From Parahaliea aestuarii (GTDB taxonomy: Bacteria; Pseudomonadota; Gammaproteobacteria; Pseudomonadales; Halieaceae): a stretch of DNA of 64,000 bases. The stretch's first letter is position 1; the number at the start of each line of letters is the position of its first letter. The notes below the pieces were generated by a model. It saw only the letters and a list, made by a program, of their open reading frames with translations, was not told the origin of the DNA and made no database searches. Where the stretch lies: NCBI RefSeq assembly GCF_008064635.1, contig NZ_VRYZ01000009.1:62001-126000 (forward strand), read 5' to 3'. Of this stretch, positions 18,191 to 26,677 are shown one piece after another. The position numbers and the translations under genes are program-made.

Positions 18191-18207
18191 AACCTACGCT
18201 GTAGGTT
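18191..18207. promoter_or_regulatory. TetR operator 1 (17-bp palindrome)
   Basis: AACCTACGCTGTAGGTT has perfect 7-bp arms around GCT. It lies 26 bp upstream of the tetR start. Its centre is 22 bp (two helical turns) from that of operator 2. Confidence 0.75.
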
Positions 18208-18212
18208 ACACA

Positions 18213-18229
18213 AACCTACACTGTAGGTT
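18213..18229. promoter_or_regulatory. TetR operator 2 (17-bp palindrome)
   Basis: AACCTACACTGTAGGTT has the same arms as operator 1, around ACT. It lies 29 bp upstream of the serine hydrolase ATG, where a bound repressor would block the promoter of that gene. Confidence 0.75.
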
Positions 18230-18257
18230 AAGAAAATTCTTGAAAGGGCGATATCGC

Positions 18258-20261
18258 ATGAACAAGGGATTCAAGGTAGTGGCAATGCTGCTGGCCTTCG
18301 CGGGTTTTGCGACGGTCTACGCACAGGAGCCGGCGATCACCGCGCCGAGTATTACGCAACAGACACTGCAGGATGAGGTGGCGGATGCGCCTGTAGAGGC
18401 GGGTGTGGAAGACAGCGCCGAGGACGGGCAGCCCGCGCTCACTGCACAGGATCTGCGTATCTGGCTGGACGGTTATTTGGGTGCTTCGCTGGCATCGGCG
18501 GATATCGCCGGTGCCGTGGTCAGTGTGGTGAAGGACGGCGAGATTCTGCTGTCGCAGGGCTACGGCCACGCCGACGTGGAAGCCGATAAGCCAATGGACC
18601 CGGCCCGCACCCTGGTGCGCGTGGGTTCGACCTCCAAGCTGTTTACCTGGACGGCGGTGATGCAACTGGTCGAGCAGGGCCGCCTGGATCTCGACCAGGA
18701 CGTGAACGAGTACCTGGATTTCCGCCTGCCGGAGCGGGACGGCCGCGCGGTCACCATGAACGACCTGATGACCCACCGCGGCGGTTTTGAAGAGGGCCTG
18801 AAAGCCCTGCTGATCACCGACCCGGAGCTGTACATCTCCAACGAGACCTATCTCAAGGAGCACATGCGGCCGCGCATTTTTGCCGCCGGTGAGACGCCCG
18901 CCTACTCCAATTACGGTACGGCGCTGGCCGGCTACATTGTGGAGCGCATTTCCGGCGAGCCCTTTGACGACTATGTGGACAGGCATCTGCTGGAGCCCCT
19001 GGGCATGGCGCACTCCAGCTTCCGCCAGCCGCTGCCACCGGCCCTGGCGGAAAACCTCTCGCGCGGCTATATGACCAGCAAGGATGAGCCCTGGCCCTTT
19101 GAATTTGTGACCTCCTCGCCCGCCGGCAGCCTGAGCGCCACGGCCGACGATATGGCGAAGTTCATGCTGATGCACCTGCAGCAGGGTGAGTATCGGGGCC
19201 AGGTGATCCTGCGCGCGGAGACGGCACAGCAGATGCACAGTCCCAGCGCTCCGTCGCAGCCCGGCTTTGCCACCCTGGCCCACGGTTTCTTTTACGGCGA
19301 GAAGAACGGCCACCGCTTTATCGGCCACGGCGGCGACACGGTGGTGTTCCATACCGACATGAACCTGCTGCCCGACGAGGGCGTCGGCTTCTTCGTCAGT
19401 TTCAACAGCCGCGGTAGCCAGGACGCGGTGTACGGTGTGCGCCAGCGCCTGTTCGACGATTTCATGGATCGCTACTTCCCGGCGGACGCCGAGGCGGCAG
19501 AACAGCCGGCGCTGGCAAATGCCGCCGAGCAGGCCCGGGCGGTGGCGGGTTACTACCAGAGCTCGCGCCGTATCGAAACGGCCTTCCTCAAGCTGGTGTA
19601 TGTGCTGCAGCAGGCGGAAGTGGTGGCCAACGAAGACGGCACCCTGGGGCTGTCCGCCGAGCCGGACAAGCGCTTCCGTTACGTGGCCGCCAACACCTGG
19701 CGGGAAGAGGGCGGTGACAAGCTGCTCCATATCGCGCCGGTGGACGGGCGGCTCACGCTCACCGACAGTGATAACCCGGTCTCTGTGATGCAGGCGGTGC
19801 CTGCCGCCGAGAGCGCGGGCCTCAACCTTTTTGTGTTGCTGGCCTCTGCCGGTGTGTTGCTGTTCGCGGTGCTGGCCTGGCCGGTGGCCTGGCGCTATCG
19901 CCGCCTGTACCGCCAGCCGCCCCCATTGGCCGGTCGTTCGCTGCTGGCCTACCGCCTGGCCCGGGTCGCCGCACTGGCCTCGCTGGCCTACCTGGTGGGC
20001 TGGTATTTTGCCTTCCAGCCCCTGCTGCAAAACCAGCTGGACGCCTATGGTCTGGGGATGGATGGCCTGCTGCGCAGCCTGCAGTTCGCCGCGGTGGTGC
20101 CGCTGGTGGCGGCTGCCGTCGGTCTGTGGAATGTGAGGTTGAGTATTGGCAGCGGTCGCTGGGGCGCCATCCTGTTCAGCCTGGTGCTGGCCGCGGCCCT
20201 GCTGGGCGTGGTGTGGGTCGCCTGGGTTGGCAAGTTGATGGGCTTCAACCTGGAGTACTGA
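18258..20261 (+). CDS. Serine hydrolase (class C beta-lactamase fold) with C-terminal membrane segments
   Basis: A 667-residue exported protein. It has a signal peptide (about 1-22) and then a beta-lactamase/penicillin-binding-protein-like domain with all three motifs: S-T-S-K (in VGSTSKLFTW), Y-S-N (PAYSNYG) and H-G-G (GHGGDTV). The C-terminal 150 residues hold about four hydrophobic helices, so the catalytic domain is tethered to the inner membrane and faces the periplasm. Relatives include D-aminopeptidases, esterases and PBP4*-like enzymes; the substrate is unknown. I chose ATG 18258 rather than an upstream TTG because the signal peptide starts there. It is divergent from tetR and probably repressed by it. 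It shares its architecture with the genes at 26678 and 38032. Confidence 0.88.
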   Translation: MNKGFKVVAMLLAFAGFATVYAQEPAITAPSITQQTLQDEVADAPVEAGVEDSAEDGQPALTAQDLRIWLDGYLGASLASADIAGAVVSVVKDGEILLSQGYGHADVEADKPMDPARTLVRVGSTSKLFTWTAVMQLVEQGRLDLDQDVNEYLDFRLPERDGRAVTMNDLMTHRGGFEEGLKALLITDPELYISNETYLKEHMRPRIFAAGETPAYSNYGTALAGYIVERISGEPFDDYVDRHLLEPLGMAHSSFRQPLPPALAENLSRGYMTSKDEPWPFEFVTSSPAGSLSATADDMAKFMLMHLQQGEYRGQVILRAETAQQMHSPSAPSQPGFATLAHGFFYGEKNGHRFIGHGGDTVVFHTDMNLLPDEGVGFFVSFNSRGSQDAVYGVRQRLFDDFMDRYFPADAEAAEQPALANAAEQARAVAGYYQSSRRIETAFLKLVYVLQQAEVVANEDGTLGLSAEPDKRFRYVAANTWREEGGDKLLHIAPVDGRLTLTDSDNPVSVMQAVPAAESAGLNLFVLLASAGVLLFAVLAWPVAWRYRRLYRQPPPLAGRSLLAYRLARVAALASLAYLVGWYFAFQPLLQNQLDAYGLGMDGLLRSLQFAAVVPLVAAAVGLWNVRLSIGSGRWGAILFSLVLAAALLGVVWVAWVGKLMGFNLEY

Positions 20262-20291
20262 CGCCGCAGGGGAAGTGCCTAAAAAGTAGCG

Positions 20292-20320
20292 AAAAGGGCC
20301 GGGGTTCTCCCGGCCCTTTT
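20292..20320. terminator. Bidirectional rho-independent terminator
   Basis: A 12-bp stem (AAAAGGGCCGGG with its complement) around a GTTCT loop, with A/T runs on both sides, lies between two convergent serine hydrolase genes. It can stop transcription from either side. Confidence 0.85.
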
Positions 20321-20324
20321 TCGT

Positions 20325-21956
20325 TCAGCCTTCTTCCGGCACGTAGCGCAGGTTCAGGTCGTGGAAGTCGAAGGAAAAGTCCGTCGCCGGCGACACTGCT
20401 TTCATCTGGATGCCTTCCACCCCGCCCTCGGGACTCAGTTCAAAGGACACGTAGGCGTCGGCGTTCAGTGTCGTGTCGGTCCAGCGGGCGATAAAGGTGT
20501 CGTACTGGAAGTGCTCAAGGGGGCCTTCCAGGGTGGCGCTGCGCTCTGAGGTGAACCAGAGTTGCCCCTTCTTGTTCAGGCTGATCTCGATATTGCCGTA
20601 CCAGGGGTCGTTGTAGGTGCCGGTGTAGTCCTTCAGTGGCAGCCGCGGGGTGCTGTCGCTGTCGCGTTCGGCGGCGGCTTGCGCCACTTCGCTGTCGGCA
20701 TCGGCCACACGCGTGTTGGCGGCGTCGTGGGCGATGGCCACCCAGTCCTTGCCGCTCTCGTTGCTGGTCTCTGCCAGAAAGCTGTCGACGATGTCGTTGA
20801 CCACCGCCAGCGGTGCACTGGACATCAGGTTGTTGCTGGCGAATACCGCAAGGTCCTGTTCCGGCAGCAGGGCGATGTAGGTGGTCATGCCCCACAGGCC
20901 GCCGCCGTGGGTGTACACCGGCTGGCCATAGAAAGTGGAGACATTCCAGCCGAGGGCATAGGCGGTGAGAAAGGCGCCGGCGTGTTCCACCAGGTAGCTG
21001 CGCGACTGGGTGAGGGTGACCGGGTTGAACAGTTCCTTCATCTGTTCACGACTGACCAGCTGCTCGCCATTGCGGGTTTTGCCATCGGCCAGCAGGAACT
21101 GCATCCACAGGGCCATGCCGCCGGCGCTGCAGTTAATGCCGCCGGTGGGGGCGATCAGCGGGTTGGCGAGCGAGTCGGTGATCTGCCATTCGCCGTCGAC
21201 CAGCAGGTGCGGCGTTGCTTTGGAGGCGGATGCGGGTACCCGGGTCAGCCCGGCGGTGCAGTCGCCCATGCCGATGGGGGCCAGCAGTTCGCGCTCGACA
21301 AAATCCTCGTAAGGCATACCGGATGCCGCCGCGATTACCTCGCCGGCAATAATAAAAAGCAGGTTGTCGTAGGCAAACTCGGAGCGGAAACTGGAGCTGG
21401 GTTTGAGGTGGCGCATGGCGCGCACGACTTCGTCGCGGGTGGTGTTGGTTTGTGGCACCAGCAGCAGGTCGCCGGCGCCGAGCGGCAGGCCGCTGCGGTG
21501 AGTCAGCAAATCGCGCACGGTAAATTCCCGGGTCACCCAGGGGTCGTACATGCGAAAGTCCGGAAGGTAGTCGATCACCGGTGCGTCCCACTCGACTTTG
21601 CCTTCGTCCACCAGCAGGGCCAGGGCGGCGGCGGTGAAGGCCTTGGTCACCGAGGCAATCTGGAACAGGGTGTCGTCGTCCACCTTGTTCGCCGTGTTCA
21701 TCTCGGCGATGCCCGTTCCGCCGCTGTACCAGGTCTTGCCCTGGTGCACCACCGCGACCGCCATGCCCGGTACCTGGAAAGTGTCCATGGCGCGGGCGAT
21801 GTCTTTCTCGATGTCGGACGCCGAGGGGGCGGCCAGGGCGGCGGGTGCGCCCGCCAGCAGGCCGATGGCCAGCGCCAGGGGCCGCAGCCCGCGGCTGGAC
21901 CGAGAGCCCTGCAATGAATGTGGAGGTGTGGTTGTCGCCGCGCTGCTTTTGCTCAT
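20325..21956 (-). CDS. Serine hydrolase, class C beta-lactamase fold, exported
   Basis: A 543-residue protein. A long N-region and hydrophobic stretch (LRPLALAIGLLAGAPAALA, about 24-43) form a signal peptide. The catalytic domain has S-V-T-K (IASVTKAFTA), Y-D-N (AYDNLLFI) and H-G-G (THGGGLWGM). A C-terminal lipocalin-like DUF3471 domain follows (about 430-540, around GTYNDPWYGNIEISLNKKGQLWF). Unlike the other three serine hydrolases here, it has no C-terminal membrane helices. The start at ATG 21956 has AGGAG 11 bases upstream. The function is probably a peptidase or esterase acting in the periplasm. It is convergent with the tetR-controlled hydrolase and divergent from the receptor at 22163. 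Confidence 0.87.
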   Translation of the reverse strand: MSKSSAATTTPPHSLQGSRSSRGLRPLALAIGLLAGAPAALAAPSASDIEKDIARAMDTFQVPGMAVAVVHQGKTWYSGGTGIAEMNTANKVDDDTLFQIASVTKAFTAAALALLVDEGKVEWDAPVIDYLPDFRMYDPWVTREFTVRDLLTHRSGLPLGAGDLLLVPQTNTTRDEVVRAMRHLKPSSSFRSEFAYDNLLFIIAGEVIAAASGMPYEDFVERELLAPIGMGDCTAGLTRVPASASKATPHLLVDGEWQITDSLANPLIAPTGGINCSAGGMALWMQFLLADGKTRNGEQLVSREQMKELFNPVTLTQSRSYLVEHAGAFLTAYALGWNVSTFYGQPVYTHGGGLWGMTTYIALLPEQDLAVFASNNLMSSAPLAVVNDIVDSFLAETSNESGKDWVAIAHDAANTRVADADSEVAQAAAERDSDSTPRLPLKDYTGTYNDPWYGNIEISLNKKGQLWFTSERSATLEGPLEHFQYDTFIARWTDTTLNADAYVSFELSPEGGVEGIQMKAVSPATDFSFDFHDLNLRYVPEEG

Positions 21957-22065
21957 GTTCTGGTGTGCTCCTGGATGGTGGGGCCGCGTTTTCCCGCTTC
22001 GCCTGCGGAAATTCATCGTCTTATGGCAGCCATAAAATTGCAACAAGCTTAGTTTAGGCAGTGTT

Positions 22066-22107
22066 AACCTTTCATTCCTCGTGATATAACAGCTTACGTG
22101 AAAGGTT
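22066..22107. promoter_or_regulatory. Interrupted inverted repeat upstream of module A receptor, candidate operator
   Basis: AACCTTTCA (22066-22074) and TGAAAGGTT (22099-22107) are perfect 9-bp arms separated by 24 bp. The spacer contains GATATAAC, a possible -10 element about 75 bp before the receptor ATG. The arrangement would let a dimeric or looped repressor cover the promoter. The region also carries the promoter of the minus-strand hydrolase. Confidence 0.4.
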
Positions 22108-22162
22108 TTACATAGCGCTTTCCGCCCAGTGCGGGGGCTGAAAAAAATAGAAGGGGGAAGTC

Positions 22163-24388
22163 ATGAAAGCAGGTCTGATGAAGTATTCCATTCTGGGGGC
22201 TGCGGTATCGGCAGCGAGTCTATCCATGGCGGCGTCCGCCCAGGTGTCCAGCGCCCAGGAAGGCGCGCAGCTGGAAGAGGTGCTGGTCACCGCCAGTCGC
22301 CGTGAGCAAAAGCTGCAGGACGTGCCCGCCGCGGTGGTGGCGGTGGCGCCCGAGGACTTCAAGTTCCAGGGCCTGCAGCAGGTGTCGGATATCTTCGCCT
22401 ATACCCCGGGTGTGACCTTTGACGATTCCGGTGCCATTGGCCGCGGTACAATTTCCGCCCGCGGGGTACCCCAGGTGCTGGCCATCCCGGTCTTTGGTGT
22501 CTATCTGGATGACACCCCGCTGTCCCCCAATACCAACTTCGCCGGTGGCGGTACCTTCCTCGATGGCCTGCTGATGGATCTGGAGCGCATCGAAGTGATT
22601 AAAGGCCCCCAGGGCACGCTGTACGGCGCCACCTCGGTCGGCGGCATGATGCGCTACATCTCCAGGGATCCCGCCCTCGACGAGATGCGCGGCACCATCA
22701 GCGTGGACGCCAATGAAATCGAGAACGGCGAGTCGGGCAATACCATCAGCGGTACTATCAGCCTGCCGCTGATCAAGGACACCCTCGGCGTGACCCTGTC
22801 GGGTTTCCGCCAGGACCGCGGCGGCTACGTGGACTATGTCAATCCGGCCACGGGTCAAGTGGTCGATGAAGACGTCGATCAGGCCGACAATGAAGGCGGC
22901 TCGTTTGATCTGCTTTACCGCCCAGTCGAACGGCTGGACCTCCGCTTCAAGTACGTGAAGCAGGAAGCCACCTTCGATATCGCTTCCACGGTACAACTGG
23001 CAGGTATCGACAGCGATGACGCCATGTTCGGCGACTATACGACCATCTCCGAACCCGGTGCGGAAAAAGTCGAATACGAGATTATTGCCGGTACCCTGAA
23101 CTACGATTTCGACTGGGCCACCCTGACATTCAACAGCAGCAACGTTGAGCTGAGCTACGGCCAGCAGTCGGACTTTACCTCCGCCATCGGCGGGCTGTTG
23201 GACCAGGTGGCCGGGCAGCCACCCGGTACCACAACACTGGTTGTGGCTGACCTGCAGCAGGGCTCTGACAAGTACGTGCAGGAATTGCGCCTGACCTCCG
23301 CCCCAAGCGACACTCTGGAGTGGATTGCCGGCGTTTACTACACGGAAGAGGAGACCTTCAACAACCAGGTGGTGTCGGCGACGCCGGTGTTACCCTTTGA
23401 AGTACTCAGCGCCAAGCTGCCCTCCGACTACAAGGAGCTGGCTGGCTTCGGTGATGTTACCTATTACTTTACCCCGGCATTTGATGTGACCGCGGGTGTG
23501 CGGGTAAGTCGCTCTGAAGTGACCCTGCAGGTTGATACTGCGGGTATTCTGGCGGGAGAGAGCAGTTTCAGCGGCGACAAGATTGAAGACACCGTCGACA
23601 CCTACCTGCTGGCAGCCAGCTACCGCCCGACAGATGACCTGTCCCTCTACGGCCGCATTGCCAGTGGTTACCGCCCTGCCATGACCAACCTGCCCCTGCT
23701 GGATCCGGTGACCGGTGAGAACCTTGCCGATCCACTGATCGAATCCGACGAGGTTTGGAGCTATGAACTCGGCGCCAAGGGGCAAAGCGCCAATGGTCTC
23801 CTGGGGTATGACCTGGCCCTGTGGATGCTGGACTGGGACAACTTCCAGACCACGATTTTTGCCAATGGCGTTAATACTGGCGCCAACGCCGAGGACGGGT
23901 TGAGCGCCTACGGCATGGAAGGTGAGCTGACGATCAACCCGACCGACAACCTGACCTTCCTCGCCAACATCGCCTACGCCGACAGCACACTCAATGACGA
24001 TGAGCCAGGCCTTGGCGGCGTGGACGGGGAGCAAGTGCCGAACCTGCCGGAGTGGACGGCGTCACTGCGCTGGAACTACGACTTCCCGTTGATGGGTGAC
24101 TGGCGCGGCACCTTCTCCGGCGGTGTGCGTTACACCGGCGAGTACGAGTCTGCCTATAGCCAGTCCACCACCAACCAGGCCGTAAAAGTGGACAGCCGCA
24201 CCCTGACAGACGTCAATCTCAGTGTGAACTACGAGAACTACACTGTCGGCGTCTACGCCACCAACCTGTTCGACGAGCGCGCCCTGAACAGCCGCACCGA
24301 CCAGATCGCCGGCCCGGGCGTGTTTAACTCCACCGGCGTCTTCGAGCGTCCGCGCACCATCGGTGTCAACCTGCGCTACGATTTTTAA
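22163..24388 (+). CDS. TonB-dependent receptor (module A)
   Basis: A 741-residue outer-membrane receptor with a signal peptide (about 1-27, ending ASAQ), TonB box (LEEVLVTASRREQ), plug (ERIEVIKGPQGTLYGATSVGG) and barrel ending VNLRYDF. The ATG follows AAGGGGGAAG. It is the first gene of module A and is followed 16 bp later by a DgcA-type racemase. It probably brings in the substrate used by the module, likely a D-Glu-containing peptide or related compound; that assignment comes only from its neighbours. Confidence 0.93.
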   Translation: MKAGLMKYSILGAAVSAASLSMAASAQVSSAQEGAQLEEVLVTASRREQKLQDVPAAVVAVAPEDFKFQGLQQVSDIFAYTPGVTFDDSGAIGRGTISARGVPQVLAIPVFGVYLDDTPLSPNTNFAGGGTFLDGLLMDLERIEVIKGPQGTLYGATSVGGMMRYISRDPALDEMRGTISVDANEIENGESGNTISGTISLPLIKDTLGVTLSGFRQDRGGYVDYVNPATGQVVDEDVDQADNEGGSFDLLYRPVERLDLRFKYVKQEATFDIASTVQLAGIDSDDAMFGDYTTISEPGAEKVEYEIIAGTLNYDFDWATLTFNSSNVELSYGQQSDFTSAIGGLLDQVAGQPPGTTTLVVADLQQGSDKYVQELRLTSAPSDTLEWIAGVYYTEEETFNNQVVSATPVLPFEVLSAKLPSDYKELAGFGDVTYYFTPAFDVTAGVRVSRSEVTLQVDTAGILAGESSFSGDKIEDTVDTYLLAASYRPTDDLSLYGRIASGYRPAMTNLPLLDPVTGENLADPLIESDEVWSYELGAKGQSANGLLGYDLALWMLDWDNFQTTIFANGVNTGANAEDGLSAYGMEGELTINPTDNLTFLANIAYADSTLNDDEPGLGGVDGEQVPNLPEWTASLRWNYDFPLMGDWRGTFSGGVRYTGEYESAYSQSTTNQAVKVDSRTLTDVNLSVNYENYTVGVYATNLFDERALNSRTDQIAGPGVFNSTGVFERPRTIGVNLRYDF

Positions 24389-24404
24389 GGCAAGGAGAAG
24401 CAGC

Positions 24405-25382
24405 GTGAAAATGCAAGTCGAGCAGGTGAGCTACCCGCTGGTACGCCCCTTTGCCATCACCGGTTATCGCTTTGAAGCCGCCAACACCGTGCAGGTGCGC
24501 CTGAGTGATGGCGAGTACAGCGGCCGCGGCGAAGGGATGGGTGTTTACTACCAAGGTGAAAACCAGCAGAGCATGGCGGAGCAACTGGAAAGTGTGGTGA
24601 GCGCCGTGGAAAGCGGTGCTGGCCGCCAGGACGTGCGCGACTTGCTGCCGGCCGGGGGCGCGCTGAACGCCCTCGACTGCGCGCTGTGGGATCTGGAAGC
24701 CAAGCGCGGCGGCACCTCTGTGTGGCAGTTGCTGAACATGCAGCCGAAGCCGCTGACCACGGTTTGCACCATCGGCATCGACACGCCCGAGGTGATGGCG
24801 GATCTCGCCCGCCAGCACAGCCGCTACCCCAACCTCAAAATCAAGCTCAGCGAAGACGCCCCTATCGAGCGCCTGGAAGCCATCCGCGCGGCGCGACCGG
24901 ACGCGGCACTGGTGATCGACGTGAACCAGGGCTGGTCCATCGAGGAACTGCGCGAGTACGCCCCCGCGACCCAGCGCCTGGGTATCGCGATGATCGAGCA
25001 ACCGCTCAAGCGCGGCGATGACGAGGCGCTGGAGGGCTACGTGTCACCGGTGCCGCTGGGTGCCGATGAATCCTGCCTGCACGCCGAAGACTACGAGCGG
25101 GTGGCGCGCTATTACTCGGTGATCAACATCAAGCTCGACAAATGCGGCGGCCTGACCCAGGGCCTGGAACTGGCCAAGCTCGCCCAGCGGGATGGCAAAA
25201 CACTGATGGTGGGCAATATGACAGGGTCTTCCCTGTCCATGGCGCCGGCCTTCGTGATCGGGCAGTTCTGCCAGTTTGTCGACATCGACGGTGCACTGTT
25301 CCTGAGCCGCGATATCGAAAACGGACTGGACTACGGCGAGGGCGGCGTAGTGGCCGTTCCGTCACCGGCACTGTGGGGCTGA
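24405..25382 (+). CDS. dgcA: DgcA-type N-acetyl-D-glutamate racemase (enolase superfamily), copy A
   Basis: A 325-residue enolase-superfamily enzyme of the dipeptide epimerase / N-acyl amino acid racemase branch. The catalytic KxK (NLKIKLSED, Lys145/Lys147), metal ligands Asp172 (DVNQGW), Glu198 (MIEQP) and Asp221 (GADES), and the far Lys of NIKLDKCGG are all present. Known DgcA converts N-acetyl-D-Glu to N-acetyl-L-Glu. The GTG start at 24405 follows AAGGAG; an ATG two codons later is possible. It aligns without gaps to the second copy at 37019. No dgcN lies beside this copy, so it may serve the module B DgcN or have a different specificity, such as L-Ala-D-Glu epimerisation. Confidence 0.85.
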   Translation: MKMQVEQVSYPLVRPFAITGYRFEAANTVQVRLSDGEYSGRGEGMGVYYQGENQQSMAEQLESVVSAVESGAGRQDVRDLLPAGGALNALDCALWDLEAKRGGTSVWQLLNMQPKPLTTVCTIGIDTPEVMADLARQHSRYPNLKIKLSEDAPIERLEAIRAARPDAALVIDVNQGWSIEELREYAPATQRLGIAMIEQPLKRGDDEALEGYVSPVPLGADESCLHAEDYERVARYYSVINIKLDKCGGLTQGLELAKLAQRDGKTLMVGNMTGSSLSMAPAFVIGQFCQFVDIDGALFLSRDIENGLDYGEGGVVAVPSPALWG

Positions 25383-25425
25383 AGCCCCGCGTCAAAGCGA
25401 AGCGACAGGATAACCGGAGATAAAG

Positions 25426-26598
25426 ATGACCGCAGGCAGCCAGGCGGCGTGGAACCGTCGACGTTTTTTGAAGGGAATCGGTACAGCCGCCGTGGCGGCG
25501 CCGATGATCAACCTCGGCAGTTTCAAGGTGTTCGCGGCCAGCGACAAACGCTACAGCCGCCGCGCCGTGGACCTGGTGACCTCCACCCGTGTGTTCGACA
25601 TGCTGTCTGCGCCCTACGCCTACGGGCCGATGGTGCAGGCCCTGATGTCGGCAGAGCCCAAGCGCAAGGACGGCTTTGCCATTCCCGATGAGCAGATGGC
25701 GCTGGTGCTGGAGTCCGGTGTGGATGTGTTCAACCCGGCGGTGGGGCTGGGTGGCGACGAAGTCATGGCCTTTATCGGGCGCATGAACGCGCTGGTGGCG
25801 GAGCGCCCCGGGCAGATCGTGCGCATCGATACCCTGGCCGACATGGAGCGGCTCGAGAAAGGTCGCAGTGTCGGCATCATCCTCGGTGTGCAGAACTCCG
25901 ACCATTTCCGCGAGCCCGACGACGTGGACGTGTACTACCACCTGGGTCAGCGCGTCAGCCAGCTCACCTATAACCGCCAGAACCTGCTGGGCAGCGGGGC
26001 TACCGACCGGGTGGACGGTGGCGTCAGCTCCCTCGGCGCGGCGGTGGTCGAACGGATGAACGAACTTGGCATGGCGGTGGACGTGTCCCACTGCGGCGAC
26101 CAGACCACCCTCGACGCCTTTGAGGTATCGAGCAAGCCGGTCCTGATTACCCACTCCAATGTGCGCGCCCTGGCCGGCGGCCACGTGCGCTGTAAATCCG
26201 ACGAGGCGATCAGGGCCATGGCCCGCAGCGGCGGGGTGATGGGCATTACCGCGGTGCGCCAGTTTGTGAGTGACAAAGAGCCGACCACCATCGAGCAGTA
26301 CATCGATCACATCCGTTACGTGGCCGACCTGGTGGGCGTGGAGCATGTGGGTGTCGGCTCCGACCAGGACATGCACGGCTACGACGATATGCCGGAAGAC
26401 GCCCAGCAGGCGCTGAAGAGTGGTTATTCGGCCAGCTATGCCTTCCGCCAGAAGCTGGACGTCGATGGTTACGACCATCCGCGCCGGATCTACGATCTCG
26501 CCGAGGGCCTGATCAAGCGCAAATTTTCCGACGATGACATCCGCGGTGTGCTGGGCGGCAACTTCGCCCGCGCGCTGGGCACCATCTGGAAAGCATAA
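25426..26598 (+). CDS. Tat-exported M19 (membrane dipeptidase) family protein with degenerate metal site
   Basis: A 390-residue protein with a twin-arginine signal (RRRFLKG, residues 11-17, then a hydrophobic run), so it folds before export to the periplasm. M19 enzymes hydrolyse dipeptides, including those with a C-terminal D-residue. The retained features are VSHCGD (His222), ITHSNVRAL (His243) and GSDQD (Asp313). The usual N-terminal HxD is replaced (FDML-S-A at 57-62), the metal-bridging Glu is Gln156 (LGVQNSDH), and a substrate-site His is Tyr182 (LTYNRQN). It is either a variant dipeptidase with an altered metal centre or a binding protein. It follows dgcA copy A by about 40 bp. Confidence 0.83.
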   Translation: MTAGSQAAWNRRRFLKGIGTAAVAAPMINLGSFKVFAASDKRYSRRAVDLVTSTRVFDMLSAPYAYGPMVQALMSAEPKRKDGFAIPDEQMALVLESGVDVFNPAVGLGGDEVMAFIGRMNALVAERPGQIVRIDTLADMERLEKGRSVGIILGVQNSDHFREPDDVDVYYHLGQRVSQLTYNRQNLLGSGATDRVDGGVSSLGAAVVERMNELGMAVDVSHCGDQTTLDAFEVSSKPVLITHSNVRALAGGHVRCKSDEAIRAMARSGGVMGITAVRQFVSDKEPTTIEQYIDHIRYVADLVGVEHVGVGSDQDMHGYDDMPEDAQQALKSGYSASYAFRQKLDVDGYDHPRRIYDLAEGLIKRKFSDDDIRGVLGGNFARALGTIWKA

Positions 26599-26677
26599 CA
26601 ACACACGCTGAATCAGGGCCGGGCGATAGCGCCGGACCCGGTTCCGCAGTGCAATACATAAGGGAGACAGGTTAGCG

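Noticed and set aside
18228-20030. 600-residue open frame on the minus strand
   Set aside because: It is antisense to the serine hydrolase with its three intact motifs, and the translation is rich in His, Gln, Gly and Arg with no domain. It is a shadow of G+C-rich codon usage.
20562-21917. 451-residue plus-strand open frame
   Set aside because: Antisense to the serine hydrolase at 20325-21956; low-complexity translation without a start site or motif.
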